Shown: positions 25,368-34,997, numbered from the stretch's first letter. The stretch is 42,461 bases of DNA from Chloroflexota bacterium (GCA_002719675.1 PBID01000018.1:1-42461); one strand, 5' to 3'. The notes: generated from the sequence alone by a model not told the origin. Program-made: numbers and translations.

Positions 25368-26351
25368 ATGTCAAAACTACTAGAAATAAATAATCTTTCA
25401 ACAAATTTTTCTACTCCAAGGGGAATTCTTAAAGCTGTAAATAATATTTCTTATAATGTCAATTCAGGAGAAATTGTTGGAATTGTTGGCGAGAGTGGAA
25501 GCGGTAAAAGTGTTAGTGCTTTATCTATCATGAGACTAGTCCCAGATCCTCCAGGTAAAATTGTAAATGGCGAAATAATCTTCAATGGTCAAGATATATT
25601 GAAACTAAATAATTCTGAAATGAGAAAATTAAGGTCTAAAGATATCTCAATGATTTTCCAGGAACCTATGACTTGTTTAAATCCTGTTTTAACTATTAAC
25701 AGACAACTAACTGAGACATTAGAGTTACATCTAAATTTAACTCCAAAACAGTCCTATGAGAGAAGTAAAGATCTCTTATCAATGGTCGGGATTCCTGATG
25801 CAGAAAGAATTTTAAAAACATTTCCGCATACACTTAGTGGAGGAATGAGACAAAGAATCATGATTGCAATAGCAATCAGCTGCAATCCAAAACTTATAAT
25901 CGCTGACGAGCCTACGACAGCTTTAGACGTTACCATTCAGGCCCAAATTTTAGACCTACTTAAAACAATTACTTCAGATATTGGTAGCGCCATGATTATC
26001 ATCACGCACAATTTAGGAATTGTTGCAAAATATGCTGATCGAGTCTTAGTGATGTACGGAGGAAAAATAATTGAAAACTCTCCAGCAAGTGACATTTATT
26101 ATTCACCCAAACATCCATATACATTAGGTTTACTTCGTGCAGTACCTAGACTCGATGCCCCAATAAAAAACAAATTAGCAACAATAGATGGAACAACCCC
26201 TGATCTTACAGAATCAATTATAGGATGTAATTTTTCAAATAGATGTGAATTTTCAATCGACAAATGTAATCAAGAACAACCTCCTTTCTCAATTGTAGGA
26301 AAAGAACACTACTCAGCTTGCTGGGAAGCAAATAAAATACCAAAACCATAG
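25368..26351 (+). CDS. Opp/Dpp-family ABC transporter ATPase (OppD type)
   Basis: 327 residues. Walker A GESGSGKS at 41-48, Q-loop in MIFQEPMTCLNP, signature LSGGMRQRIMIA, Walker B LIIADEPTTALD and switch histidine in IITHN. The C-terminal oligopeptide-transporter tail with CNFSNRCEFSIDKC cysteines is present, which marks the peptide/nickel family. One of a pair of ATPases energising an importer; the permeases and binding protein are not adjacent. Similar permeases lie at 39737-41716, facing the other way. Substrate not known, and such systems can also import sugars. Confidence 0.92.
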   Translation: MSKLLEINNLSTNFSTPRGILKAVNNISYNVNSGEIVGIVGESGSGKSVSALSIMRLVPDPPGKIVNGEIIFNGQDILKLNNSEMRKLRSKDISMIFQEPMTCLNPVLTINRQLTETLELHLNLTPKQSYERSKDLLSMVGIPDAERILKTFPHTLSGGMRQRIMIAIAISCNPKLIIADEPTTALDVTIQAQILDLLKTITSDIGSAMIIITHNLGIVAKYADRVLVMYGGKIIENSPASDIYYSPKHPYTLGLLRAVPRLDAPIKNKLATIDGTTPDLTESIIGCNFSNRCEFSIDKCNQEQPPFSIVGKEHYSACWEANKIPKP

Positions 26352-26361
26352 GAACTAAAAT

Positions 26362-27366
26362 TTGACTCTAAATTTATCAAATAGACCAATACTTGAAGTA
26401 CAAAATTTAAAAATGTATTTCCCTGTATCAACTGGTAACATCTTCAAGCGTCAAACTGGTGAAATAAAAGCTGTAGATGATGTGAGTTTTTTTATTAGAG
26501 AAGGAGAAACTCTTGGATTAGTTGGTGAAAGTGGCAGTGGCAAAACAACTATAGGAAAATGTATCCTTCAATTGAACCAATCTACAGCAGGTGAAATCAT
26601 GTTTGAAGGACAAAGACTTGTTGGAATGAAACAAAATGAACTAAAACAAATAAGAAAAAAACTTCAAGTAATTTTTCAAGATCCTTATGGTTCTCTTAAC
26701 CCAAGAATGACTTGTGGAGATACAATTGGAGAACCATTAAAAGTCCATAAAATAACTAAAACAAAAAAAGAATATCAAGAAAAAATTGCTTCTTTACTAG
26801 ATATAGTTGGATTAAGTCCATATATGGCTAATAGATATCCTCATGAATTTAGTGGTGGTCAAAGGCAACGAATAGGTATTGCAAGAGCACTTGCTGTATC
26901 GCCCAGTTTAGTAATTTGTGATGAACCAGTATCTGCTTTAGATGTTTCGATTCAAGCACAAATAATCAACTTACTGGAAAGTCTTCAAAAAACCCTAAAA
27001 CTAACCTATTTGTTTATAGGACATGATTTATCTGTTATTAGACATATTAGCGATAGAATAGCTGTAATGTATCTTGGACATATAGTAGAAATAGCAGATA
27101 AAGGAGAACTATATACAAACCCACTACACCCATACACTAAAGCTTTATTATCAGCTGTTCCAATACCAGATCCCCTGAAAGAAAAAGAAAGAAGTAGAAT
27201 AATTATTGAAGGAGAATTACCAAGTCCCCTAAACCCTCCTTCAGGATGTGTTTTCCATACAAGATGCCCCATAGCTGAATCAGCTTGCTCAACACATATA
27301 CCCCAATTACAAGAAGTCAGCCCTAATCACTGGGTTTCATGTTTCTTAACACCTGGTTATAAATAA
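26362..27366 (+). CDS. Opp/Dpp-family ABC transporter ATPase (OppF type)
   Basis: 334 residues. Walker A GESGSGKT at 55-62, Q-loop VIFQDPYGSLNPRMT, signature FSGGQRQRIGIARAL, Walker B VICDEPVSALD, and a C-terminal extension with CVFHTRCPIAESAC. The VIFQDPYGSLNPRMT region is typical of the OppF partner. Start is TTG at 26362 with AGGA upstream; it follows the OppD-type gene by 10 bases, so the two are co-translated in a pair. Confidence 0.93.
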   Translation: MTLNLSNRPILEVQNLKMYFPVSTGNIFKRQTGEIKAVDDVSFFIREGETLGLVGESGSGKTTIGKCILQLNQSTAGEIMFEGQRLVGMKQNELKQIRKKLQVIFQDPYGSLNPRMTCGDTIGEPLKVHKITKTKKEYQEKIASLLDIVGLSPYMANRYPHEFSGGQRQRIGIARALAVSPSLVICDEPVSALDVSIQAQIINLLESLQKTLKLTYLFIGHDLSVIRHISDRIAVMYLGHIVEIADKGELYTNPLHPYTKALLSAVPIPDPLKEKERSRIIIEGELPSPLNPPSGCVFHTRCPIAESACSTHIPQLQEVSPNHWVSCFLTPGYK

Positions 27367-27398
27367 CAAATACTATTAAATAAAAAAGAGATTCTTTA

Positions 27399-28583
27399 AT
27401 GACTAAAAACGAAAAACCAAAAATTCGCATAGCCTTAATAGGAAGTGGATTTTCTGCAACTTTCCACATTGAAAACTACAAAAGAGTACATGGAATTGAA
27501 GTCGAATTTGCTGGTGTTTTCAGTAGAGACAATCAAAAAGCAAAAGATTTTGCACAAAATCATCAAATTAACAAAGTTTATAATACACTCGAAGATCTTT
27601 TGCAAGACGAAACAATAGACATGGTCGATATTTGTACTCCCAATGCTTTACACGAAAAATTTGTTGTTAAAGTCCTTCAATCTAATAAACATGTTGCTGT
27701 AGAAAAACCATTCACCGGAGTATTTTCAAAACCCAAAAATATTGATGAATGGAATCAATGTTTAAAAAAAGCTTTAACTAGTGCTGATAATATGATCAAA
27801 GCTGAAACTGATTCAAAAAAAAATATTTTATATGCTGAAAATTGGGTTTATGCACCTGGTATATCAAAAGCTATTAGTTTATTAAATTCATCCAAATCAA
27901 GAATCTTAAGAATTGTTGCAGAAGAATCTCATAGTGGTACTCACTCTAAATATGCCATGAACTGGGCAACAAGTGGGGGCGGTAGTTTATTAAACAAAGG
28001 ATGCCATCCATTAGGTGGTTCTATTTATCTTAAACATTTGGAAGGATCAAGAACGTCCATAAATCCAATTAAACCTGATTGGGTTCAAGCTAGCACAGAA
28101 AATTTAACAAAAAGTGCCGCTTTTATTCAGGATTCAAACAATTTAATTAGAACAGGATGGGTGGATTGTGAGGATTGGGGACATATGATAGTAGGATTTT
28201 CTGATGGAAGTTTAGCTCAAATTGGTGCTAATGACACTAGCCTAGGTGGAATAAATAATTTTATGACAATTTATTCTACGCAAAGTGTAATAAAAATAAA
28301 TATGAATCCAAACGATGCAGTAATGTCTTATTCAGCTAATGAAAAAGCTTTTGAAAATGAATATATTAGGGAAAAAGTTGAAACCAAAGCAGGATGGCAA
28401 TATACAAACCCTGATGAAGATTGGATGAATGGTTTTCCTCAGGAAATGCAAGATTTTTGTGAATCTATTGCTTACAATCGCCCGCCTTTATCAAATAGCA
28501 AACTTGGCAGATCGGTTGTAGAGACATGCTATTCAGCATATTTGTCTGCAAACTCGGGCACACGTATTAAAATCTCTGGTTGA
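27399..28583 (+). CDS. Gfo/Idh/MocA-family oxidoreductase with canonical EKP
   Basis: 394 residues. Rossmann start IALIGSGFSATFH, EKP at 102-104 (VAVEKPF), then a middle stretch of about 30 charged residues and GGGSLLNKGCHPLGG at about 189-203, a motif seen in one subgroup of the family with a conserved histidine. It probably oxidises a sugar or polyol with NAD(P). It is 33 bases behind the OppF gene and overlaps the next gene by four bases, so uptake and oxidation may be linked. Confidence 0.87.
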   Translation: MTKNEKPKIRIALIGSGFSATFHIENYKRVHGIEVEFAGVFSRDNQKAKDFAQNHQINKVYNTLEDLLQDETIDMVDICTPNALHEKFVVKVLQSNKHVAVEKPFTGVFSKPKNIDEWNQCLKKALTSADNMIKAETDSKKNILYAENWVYAPGISKAISLLNSSKSRILRIVAEESHSGTHSKYAMNWATSGGGSLLNKGCHPLGGSIYLKHLEGSRTSINPIKPDWVQASTENLTKSAAFIQDSNNLIRTGWVDCEDWGHMIVGFSDGSLAQIGANDTSLGGINNFMTIYSTQSVIKINMNPNDAVMSYSANEKAFENEYIREKVETKAGWQYTNPDEDWMNGFPQEMQDFCESIAYNRPPLSNSKLGRSVVETCYSAYLSANSGTRIKISG

Positions 28584-29557
28584 CGATTAAAATGTCTAAA
28601 ATTGTTAATAAAAATTTATGTTCAAATTATTCTCTAAACATCAATGAGTCTCCTATCGGATCTGCATCTAATTTTGATAAATATTTACTAATAGGCGTTC
28701 CTACTCCTTGGAAATCAGAAATTACAGAAAGTGAAAAATTTCCAAAAAAAATTAAAGCATTACTTCAGGAAAATCCCAATCTATTAAAATCAACTAAAAT
28801 TCTAGGTTTCAATACTGAAACCAAATATGATGATGTAAATAAAATTCATATAATTCTATTTGCAAAACCAAAGGGGAATTTTGAAAATTTTTCTAAATTT
28901 GAATTTGTTTCAAATCAAAAAAATCTTGAAGAATTAATTCTGCATTTATTAAATTCTAATTATAAAAATCATCCTTCTGAAATTAACCAAAATAATAACT
29001 CAAGAGACTTATTGATTTGTATTCACGGAGCTCGAGATACTTGCTGTGCGTCAATAGGTTATCCTATATATGAAAAAATTTTAACTTCAAAACAACCTTT
29101 TAAAGTTAATGCCATTCAAGTAAGCCATATTGGAGGACATCGATTCGCACCAAATATTATTGACATGCCTGATGGTAGAAACTGGGTGAAATTATCAAAA
29201 GATTCAATTGATTCGTTTATTTCCCAAAAAAAACCGTTTAATTCTTTCACAGAAAATTATAGAGGTTGGACTATTTTGAAAAATGGTTTTGAACAAGTAG
29301 CTGAAAGAGAAGCATTCTCTATTGAAGGATGGGATTGGATTCATAAAAAAATTCTTTCCATTCAAACATTAGAAACAAAAAATTTACTCAATTCCAAATT
29401 AATTGAAATAAAATATTGCAATAGCGATGGAACAAAAAATAAAAAAATCCATGTTGAAGTAAAAAAAGCAGAAAAACTACCTGTATTAAAATGCACTAAA
29501 AATGAAATTACAGAATACTCTCAACAATATGAGGTAATAAAAGTAACTAGAAATTAA
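28580..29557 (+). CDS. Sucrase/ferredoxin-like (Apd1-type) iron-sulfur protein
   Basis: 325 residues. The core has LICIHGARDTCCASIGYPIY with C148, C155 and C156, then SHIGGHRFAPN with H183 and H187. This is the family of yeast Apd1, a thioredoxin-like ferredoxin whose [2Fe-2S] cluster is held by two cysteines and two histidines. The residues needed for that cluster are present. It is likely a cytoplasmic redox partner. Start is uncertain: TTG at 28580 forms a TTGA overlap with the preceding stop, while an ATG at 28592 would give four residues less. Probably the redox partner or companion of the dehydrogenase before it. Confidence 0.8.
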   Translation: MTIKMSKIVNKNLCSNYSLNINESPIGSASNFDKYLLIGVPTPWKSEITESEKFPKKIKALLQENPNLLKSTKILGFNTETKYDDVNKIHIILFAKPKGNFENFSKFEFVSNQKNLEELILHLLNSNYKNHPSEINQNNNSRDLLICIHGARDTCCASIGYPIYEKILTSKQPFKVNAIQVSHIGGHRFAPNIIDMPDGRNWVKLSKDSIDSFISQKKPFNSFTENYRGWTILKNGFEQVAEREAFSIEGWDWIHKKILSIQTLETKNLLNSKLIEIKYCNSDGTKNKKIHVEVKKAEKLPVLKCTKNEITEYSQQYEVIKVTRN

Positions 29558-29574
29558 TTTCAATCCACTTAAAT

Positions 29575-32046
29575 TTACCGAACAACAATATTAATTAATT
29601 TACCCTTGATATAAATAGTTTTAAGTATCTTCTTACCGTCGGTATGTTTTTTTATTTTTGTCGAATTCAAAACTAGTTGATTAATTTCTGATTCATCAGT
29701 TTCTAAAGAAATTTCCATAGTATCTCTAACACGTCCGTTGACTTGAATCACTAAAGTAATTAGATCTTCTTTTAACAAATCTTCATCCCAGCTAGGAAAT
29801 TTTTGACCATGAATGCTGAAGTTATTTCCAAGTTTTTGCCACATTTCTTCAGTGATATGTGGAGCCAAAGGAGATAACATTAAAATCAACGACTCAATCG
29901 CTTTTACCCAAGTTTCTCTCTTTATATTTTTCATTTCCCAAATAGCATTTAAATCATTGGTAAATTGCATCAATATAGCTAAAGAAGTGTTAAATTTAAA
30001 TTTTTTCAAATCTTCATATACAGACTTGATTGTTTGGTTAGTCAGCCTTACTAATTTCATGTCAGATTCATCAGACAAATTTATATTATCTAATTTTGAA
30101 AAATCTCTACTAGTTATATTCCAAACTCTGTTCATCCAACGCCACATTCCTTTTATACCATCATCACTCCATTCACCTCCCTGTGACCAAGGACCAATAA
30201 ACATCAAATAACAACGTACCGTATCAGCACCATATTTTTCAACAAATTCATCAGGAGCTACAACATTACCTCTAGATTTACTCATTTTATGAGCTCCTGA
30301 AATAATATGCCCTTGATTAAACAATCTAATAAAAGGTTCATCAAAATTTAATATTCCGATATCCCTCAAAGCTTTAGTAAAAAATCTAGCATACAAAAGA
30401 TGCATGACTGCATGTTCTGCTCCACCAGTATACTGATCTACAGGTCCCCATATATCTAATAAATTCTTATCAAAAGGAGCGTCAGAAAAATTGGGACTAA
30501 TAAATCTAAATTGATACCAAGAAGAATCTACAAATGTATCCATAGTATCAGTTTCCCTGCTAGCAGATTTTCCACAATTAGGACAATCAACATTGACGAA
30601 ACTTTCCTTAAGTTTCAAAGGAGATTCTCCTGTTGGCCTAAATTCAGCATCGTCAGGCAATAGAACTGGAAGATCTTTTTCTGGAACCGGAACTGTTCCA
30701 CATATATTACAATGAATAATTGGTATCGGAGTTCCCCAATATCTTTGCCTAGAAATTAACCAATCCCTAATTCGATATTGGGTAGCTTTATTACCCAAAC
30801 CTTCGTCCTCAACAAAATTTGCAATCTGTTCCATAGCATCGACATTTTTCATTCCATCAAATTTTCCTGAATTAACTTGTTTACCATTTTCAACAAATGC
30901 TTCAGTAAAATCTTGACCTTCCCAATCATCAGGTGCTATAACAACCCGAACATTTAAATCATATTTTTTAGCAAATTCAAAATCTCTTTGATCATGAGCT
31001 GGCACACCCATTACTACACCAGTACCATATGAAGCTAAAACATAATCTCCTATAAAAATAGGAACTCTTTCTCCTGTGAGACTGTTGATACAATAAGAGC
31101 CTGTAAAGACTCCTGTCTTTTCTTTCTCAGTAGAAAGTCTTTCTAATTCAGATTGATTACTGGAATGTTCAATATAACGTTCAACTTCTTCAATTTTTTC
31201 TTGAATAGTTAATGATTTAACAAGATGGTGTTCTGGAGCCATGACTATGAAAGTGACTCCAAAAACTGTGTCGATTCTAGTAGTAAATGTAGTTAAAGTT
31301 TCCTGTGGTAAATTATGTTCTGAAATATCAAAGTTAAACTCTACACCTGTACTACGCCCAATCCAATTAGATTGCATAATATTAATTTTTTCTGGCCATT
31401 GAAGTTTTGAAAAATCTAATAATTCCTCAGCGTATTTGGTAATTCTAAATAACCACTGATTTACATTTTTTCTTGCAACTATTGTTTCGCACCGTTCACA
31501 TCTATTTTCATCCAAAACTTGCTCATTTGCTAAACTTGTATTACATGAAGGACACCAATTGACAGGAGCAAAATCACGATATGCTAGCCCAGCTTCATAC
31601 AGTTGAAGAAAAAGCCATTGATTCCATTTATAATATTCTGGAGAACAAGTTACTATCTCTCTGTCCCAATCGTACATATTCCCCATACTTTTCAATTGTC
31701 GTCTCATATTATGCATGTTAGATTCTGTATAAGATTTTGGATGTTTCCCGCCTTTAATCGCTGCATTCTCTGCAGGTAATCCAAATGCATCAAATCCCAT
31801 TGGATGTAAAACATTAAAACCAATCATATTCATAAACCTAGCATGTGCATCTGAAGGAGCCATGGCATACCAATGACCTATATGAATATCACCAGAGGTA
31901 TACGGGAACATTGTTAATTCATACCATTTTTTACGATCAGAATTCTCGTCAACTTTATATACTAGATCCTTGGACCATTTTTTTTGCCATTTACTCTCTA
32001 TATTCCCAGGAGTATACTTTTGATCAAATGAGCTTAAACTCGTCAT
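29575..32046 (-). CDS. leuS: Leucine--tRNA ligase
   Basis: Charges tRNA-Leu. 823 residues, class I: HIGH at 55-58, zinc-type cysteine pairs C165-x2-C168 and C183-x2-C186, CP1 editing domain with GTGVVMGVPAHDQRD at 341-355, KMSKS at 587-591, and a C-terminal domain ending in a short IKGKLINIVV strand. Complete and normal length for a bacterial enzyme. ATG start with AAGG upstream. It stands alone, convergent with the iron-sulfur gene 17 bases away. Confidence 0.97.
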   Translation of the reverse strand: MTSLSSFDQKYTPGNIESKWQKKWSKDLVYKVDENSDRKKWYELTMFPYTSGDIHIGHWYAMAPSDAHARFMNMIGFNVLHPMGFDAFGLPAENAAIKGGKHPKSYTESNMHNMRRQLKSMGNMYDWDREIVTCSPEYYKWNQWLFLQLYEAGLAYRDFAPVNWCPSCNTSLANEQVLDENRCERCETIVARKNVNQWLFRITKYAEELLDFSKLQWPEKINIMQSNWIGRSTGVEFNFDISEHNLPQETLTTFTTRIDTVFGVTFIVMAPEHHLVKSLTIQEKIEEVERYIEHSSNQSELERLSTEKEKTGVFTGSYCINSLTGERVPIFIGDYVLASYGTGVVMGVPAHDQRDFEFAKKYDLNVRVVIAPDDWEGQDFTEAFVENGKQVNSGKFDGMKNVDAMEQIANFVEDEGLGNKATQYRIRDWLISRQRYWGTPIPIIHCNICGTVPVPEKDLPVLLPDDAEFRPTGESPLKLKESFVNVDCPNCGKSASRETDTMDTFVDSSWYQFRFISPNFSDAPFDKNLLDIWGPVDQYTGGAEHAVMHLLYARFFTKALRDIGILNFDEPFIRLFNQGHIISGAHKMSKSRGNVVAPDEFVEKYGADTVRCYLMFIGPWSQGGEWSDDGIKGMWRWMNRVWNITSRDFSKLDNINLSDESDMKLVRLTNQTIKSVYEDLKKFKFNTSLAILMQFTNDLNAIWEMKNIKRETWVKAIESLILMLSPLAPHITEEMWQKLGNNFSIHGQKFPSWDEDLLKEDLITLVIQVNGRVRDTMEISLETDESEINQLVLNSTKIKKHTDGKKILKTIYIKGKLINIVVR

Positions 32047-32202
32047 ATAAAAACCTTGTGAAAATCTACAATAGTTAAATAAATTATAACCATAGTACTG
32101 ATATTAAAACATTTATTTCAATCAGAATACAGTTTAAAACAAAATTATACGTGTTGTAAAAATTTTAATTTTCGCACAAAATAATTCTCATAAAATTATT
32201 TA

Positions 32203-32229
32203 TTCACACTTTGTAATATAAAATATAAT
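32203..32229 (+). promoter_or_regulatory. Weak candidate promoter of the 32266 gene pair
   Basis: TTCACA (32203-32208) and TATAAT (32224-32229) with a spacer of 15, shorter than ideal. It lies 37 bases before the ATG at 32266 in the 219-base divergent gap shared with leuS. Confidence 0.3.
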
Positions 32230-32265
32230 CTTATTAATATCAATTAGTTATATAGAAAGTTCAAA

Positions 32266-33354
32266 ATGAAAAAATATTCAGTCGGAATTATAGGTCTTGG
32301 AAGAATGGGCAGTACAATTGATGACGAAGGCCATCCAAGCGTAATATTACCCTATTCTATAGCTGCAGCTTGCAAAGCTAGTAATAATTTAGAACTAATT
32401 GCTGGTGCTGACTTATCTAATGAAAAACGTGAGCAATTCAAAAATAAATGGGATATCAATTCTGTTTATGAAAATTATGAAACTATGATCAAAGAAGAAA
32501 AACCAGATATTGTGGCAATTTGCACCAAAGCTGATGTTCATTCTGAAATTGGTATCAAAGTTTCAAATTTAAACGTTCCAATGATATATCTAGAGAAAGC
32601 TATAGCCTGTTCTCTTAAAGAATCAGATCTTCTTAAATCTACATGTTTAAAAAATAAAACTATATTTAATACTGGAGTAATGAGACGTTTCGACAGTGTT
32701 TATAATACTGTTCATAAATTGATTAATTCAGGAGCAATAGGAACTTTAGAATCCATAATTCAATATGCACATACAACATTGCTACATGGCCATATCCACT
32801 CTATAGATACTATTTCATTCCTTAATAACGATACAAAAATAAAAGGAATCCGTGGTCACCTCTCTACTTCTCCTGCACCATGGGAACCTTTAACAATTTC
32901 AAATGATATTTCTTTTACAAACAACAAACTTGAATCTGATCCATCTTCAACATTTGAATTAGTTTTCGAAAATGATGTCAAAGCTTGGTCAATCCCAACA
33001 GGAAAATGGGGCTTTGAAATTATTGGAACTGAAGGTTCAATCAGGACTTATGAAAATGAAAGAGAAATAATTTTACGACAAGCTGATAAAACTTTGCAAA
33101 AAAAAGTTAAAGGAAAAATTTACTCTCCTTATAAATCAAAAAATATTCCTGAGGAAAATCCAAAAAGTGCAACTCAAGTAGCTTTAGAAGATCTGGCGAA
33201 TGCATTTGAAAATAATCAAACAACTAAAAGTAATATTAAACATTCTTGTGAAATATTTGAAACATGTATGGCGATTTCAGAAAGCCATAAAAATAATAAT
33301 TCTTGGATTACCTTACCTCTCAAAATAAGAGATACTTACATATTTCACATCTAA
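32266..33354 (+). CDS. Gfo/Idh/MocA-family oxidoreductase (EKA variant)
   Basis: 362 residues. Start VGIIGLGRMGSTIDDEG gives the NAD(P)-binding glycine motif; the EKP position reads E110-K111-A112 (YLEKAIA), so the lysine is kept and the proline is not. A C-terminal domain with HSIDTISF and PTGKWGFEIIGTEGSI follows. Its stop is one base before the next start, so the two are tightly coupled. Substrate unknown. Confidence 0.85.
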   Translation: MKKYSVGIIGLGRMGSTIDDEGHPSVILPYSIAAACKASNNLELIAGADLSNEKREQFKNKWDINSVYENYETMIKEEKPDIVAICTKADVHSEIGIKVSNLNVPMIYLEKAIACSLKESDLLKSTCLKNKTIFNTGVMRRFDSVYNTVHKLINSGAIGTLESIIQYAHTTLLHGHIHSIDTISFLNNDTKIKGIRGHLSTSPAPWEPLTISNDISFTNNKLESDPSSTFELVFENDVKAWSIPTGKWGFEIIGTEGSIRTYENEREIILRQADKTLQKKVKGKIYSPYKSKNIPEENPKSATQVALEDLANAFENNQTTKSNIKHSCEIFETCMAISESHKNNNSWITLPLKIRDTYIFHI

Positions 33355-33355
33355 A

Positions 33356-34060
33356 ATGAAGAAAAATTCCTCTCAGATAGTTGAATTCAATAATATTAAT
33401 TCCATGGCCAATTCAATCAAGTCTGGTATTCCTTGGCCTAACGCTCTACTAACTACAATTTCAAATTGGAGAACTCCTGAGGAAATATTTCAAGACAGAA
33501 AATTTCAATATTTCATTTCTGAAGAAGCATTCGACTTATTTCTATTGGCAGAAAGAATTTGCACATGTACAAAAATAAAAAAATTGATACCTTCAAATGA
33601 AATTGTAAATTTAATTGTGCAAAATAAGTTTCCATCATATTTTGATTATAATCAAATCAAAGCAATTTTAGGTTTTGAAAAATATAGAGCCCATATGAAT
33701 TTTTTTTATGGAATCACTGTAGAAGAATCACTTCAATTAGCAACAGAATTAGAAATCTATAAAAATAAAACTAGTGTAGGAATTTCTAATTCCATCGTGA
33801 CATTAGAAGAAATATTCAATAAAATTTATGGCGATTCAGATTTGAATTTGATAAAACAATTTTTTAAAAGCAAAAACAAAAGATCTAAAAAAAAATTTAC
33901 ACTAACAGAATATAAAGAACTTACTTATTGGCTATTTAAATACAGACTACGGAACTCTGATAAAGCTAAACTTGCAAGTGACACAAAAAAAGCTATCAAA
34001 CAACTAAACTTTATGGAACCCAGCATTAAATTAAGTCAATTAACTAAAACACAGGCATAA
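33356..34060 (+). CDS. Conserved-looking hypothetical helical protein
   Basis: 234 residues, no signal peptide or membrane segment. Segments that look constrained are GIPWPNALLTTISNWRTPEE near the start, ISEEAFDLFLLAERIC at about 59-74, and FEKYRAHMNFFYGITVEESL near 110-130. The tail is lysine-rich. No family is recognised; the form suggests a mostly alpha-helical cytoplasmic protein. It starts one base after the dehydrogenase stop, and its end overlaps the convergent Nudix gene by 17 bases. Confidence 0.6.
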   Translation: MKKNSSQIVEFNNINSMANSIKSGIPWPNALLTTISNWRTPEEIFQDRKFQYFISEEAFDLFLLAERICTCTKIKKLIPSNEIVNLIVQNKFPSYFDYNQIKAILGFEKYRAHMNFFYGITVEESLQLATELEIYKNKTSVGISNSIVTLEEIFNKIYGDSDLNLIKQFFKSKNKRSKKKFTLTEYKELTYWLFKYRLRNSDKAKLASDTKKAIKQLNFMEPSIKLSQLTKTQA

Positions 34061-34802
34061 ATGCTTCTTGTTGCTCAGGAGTTCTATATCCATCAATGAT
34101 TTCTATAGATAAACCTTTACTCTTAACAGAATCTTCTACAATTCTCTTATTAAAAAGACTTACCCTGTCATCAGCAAGATATTGTTTAATAGGCATCCAA
34201 ATTGATTCTTCAATTTCTTCAGTTTGAATAACTATTTCAGAATTTTTTGGAGTCAATAAACAAACAAAATAAATGTCTGATTTATCAAATCTATAACCAT
34301 GAAGATTCCTGAAACAAATTATTGATTCAAATTCTGTATCTATCCCTGTTTCTTCCAAAACTTCCCTAACAACACCTTCGCTAATATGTTCACCTTCTTT
34401 GATTGTACCCCCTGGTAGCTTATAAGAAGGTTGTGAACTTGGAACATTTCCTCTATTTTCTACCACAACCAATAATTCATCTTTTTGATTAATTACAACA
34501 CCTCCAGCACCTATATAATGCGAAGCATAAGGAGGTATAAACGAGTCTTTAACAATTGAATAAGTTAACATTAAATACTCTGATGTACAATGATGATATT
34601 TAAACCCCAAATTTACAGCAATTGGAACTAAAGCAGATCTGTTCAAATCTAATTCTAACCAAACTACCTTGAAATTTTCTTTTTCCCACTCTTGAATTGA
34701 AAATTTAATTGTATCCAAAAAATCATCTGAACTTAACGGAATATCATTTGAAGAAAGTATCACCCCACCAAATGGATTTGAACTATATGGTAAAATCTTC
34801 AT
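34044..34802 (-). CDS. Nudix hydrolase with N-terminal pre-Nudix domain (NUDT6-like)
   Basis: 252 residues in two parts. Residues 1 to about 95 match the pre-Nudix domain of plant NUDX and animal NUDT6 proteins: VVWLELDLNRSALVPIAVNL, then GFKYHHCTSEYLMLTY. The catalytic domain follows with a perfect Nudix box from G132 to I154 (E138, R146-E147, E150-E151, G153). It should hydrolyse a nucleoside diphosphate linked to another group; the substrate cannot be told. ATG at 34802. Stand-alone leftward gene. Confidence 0.85.
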   Translation of the reverse strand: MKILPYSSNPFGGVILSSNDIPLSSDDFLDTIKFSIQEWEKENFKVVWLELDLNRSALVPIAVNLGFKYHHCTSEYLMLTYSIVKDSFIPPYASHYIGAGGVVINQKDELLVVVENRGNVPSSQPSYKLPGGTIKEGEHISEGVVREVLEETGIDTEFESIICFRNLHGYRFDKSDIYFVCLLTPKNSEIVIQTEEIEESIWMPIKQYLADDRVSLFNKRIVEDSVKSKGLSIEIIDGYRTPEQQEAFMPVF

Positions 34803-34886
34803 AAAAAAGCCTCAAACTAATTATTATAAATTAACAATCTACCTAAACTATGATAAAAATACTCGTACAGGACACTATAAAATAGT

Positions 34887-34961
34887 GCGGGAGTAACTCA
34901 GTGGCAGAGTGATTGCTTCCCAAGCAATATGTCGGGGGTTCGAATCCCCTCTCCCGCTCCA
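34887..34961 (+). tRNA. tRNA-Gly (anticodon CCC)
   Basis: Acceptor GCGGGAG/CTCCCGC, D arm ACTCAGTGGCAGAGT, anticodon stem ATTGC/GCAAT around TTCCCAA (anticodon CCC), T arm GGGGG/CCCCT with TTCGAAT, discriminator T, encoded CCA at 34959-34961. A TATAAA box lies a few bases upstream (34876-34881). Confidence 0.95.
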
Positions 34962-34997
34962 AATATTTTTATCAAAACAAAATAAATACTTTAATCT

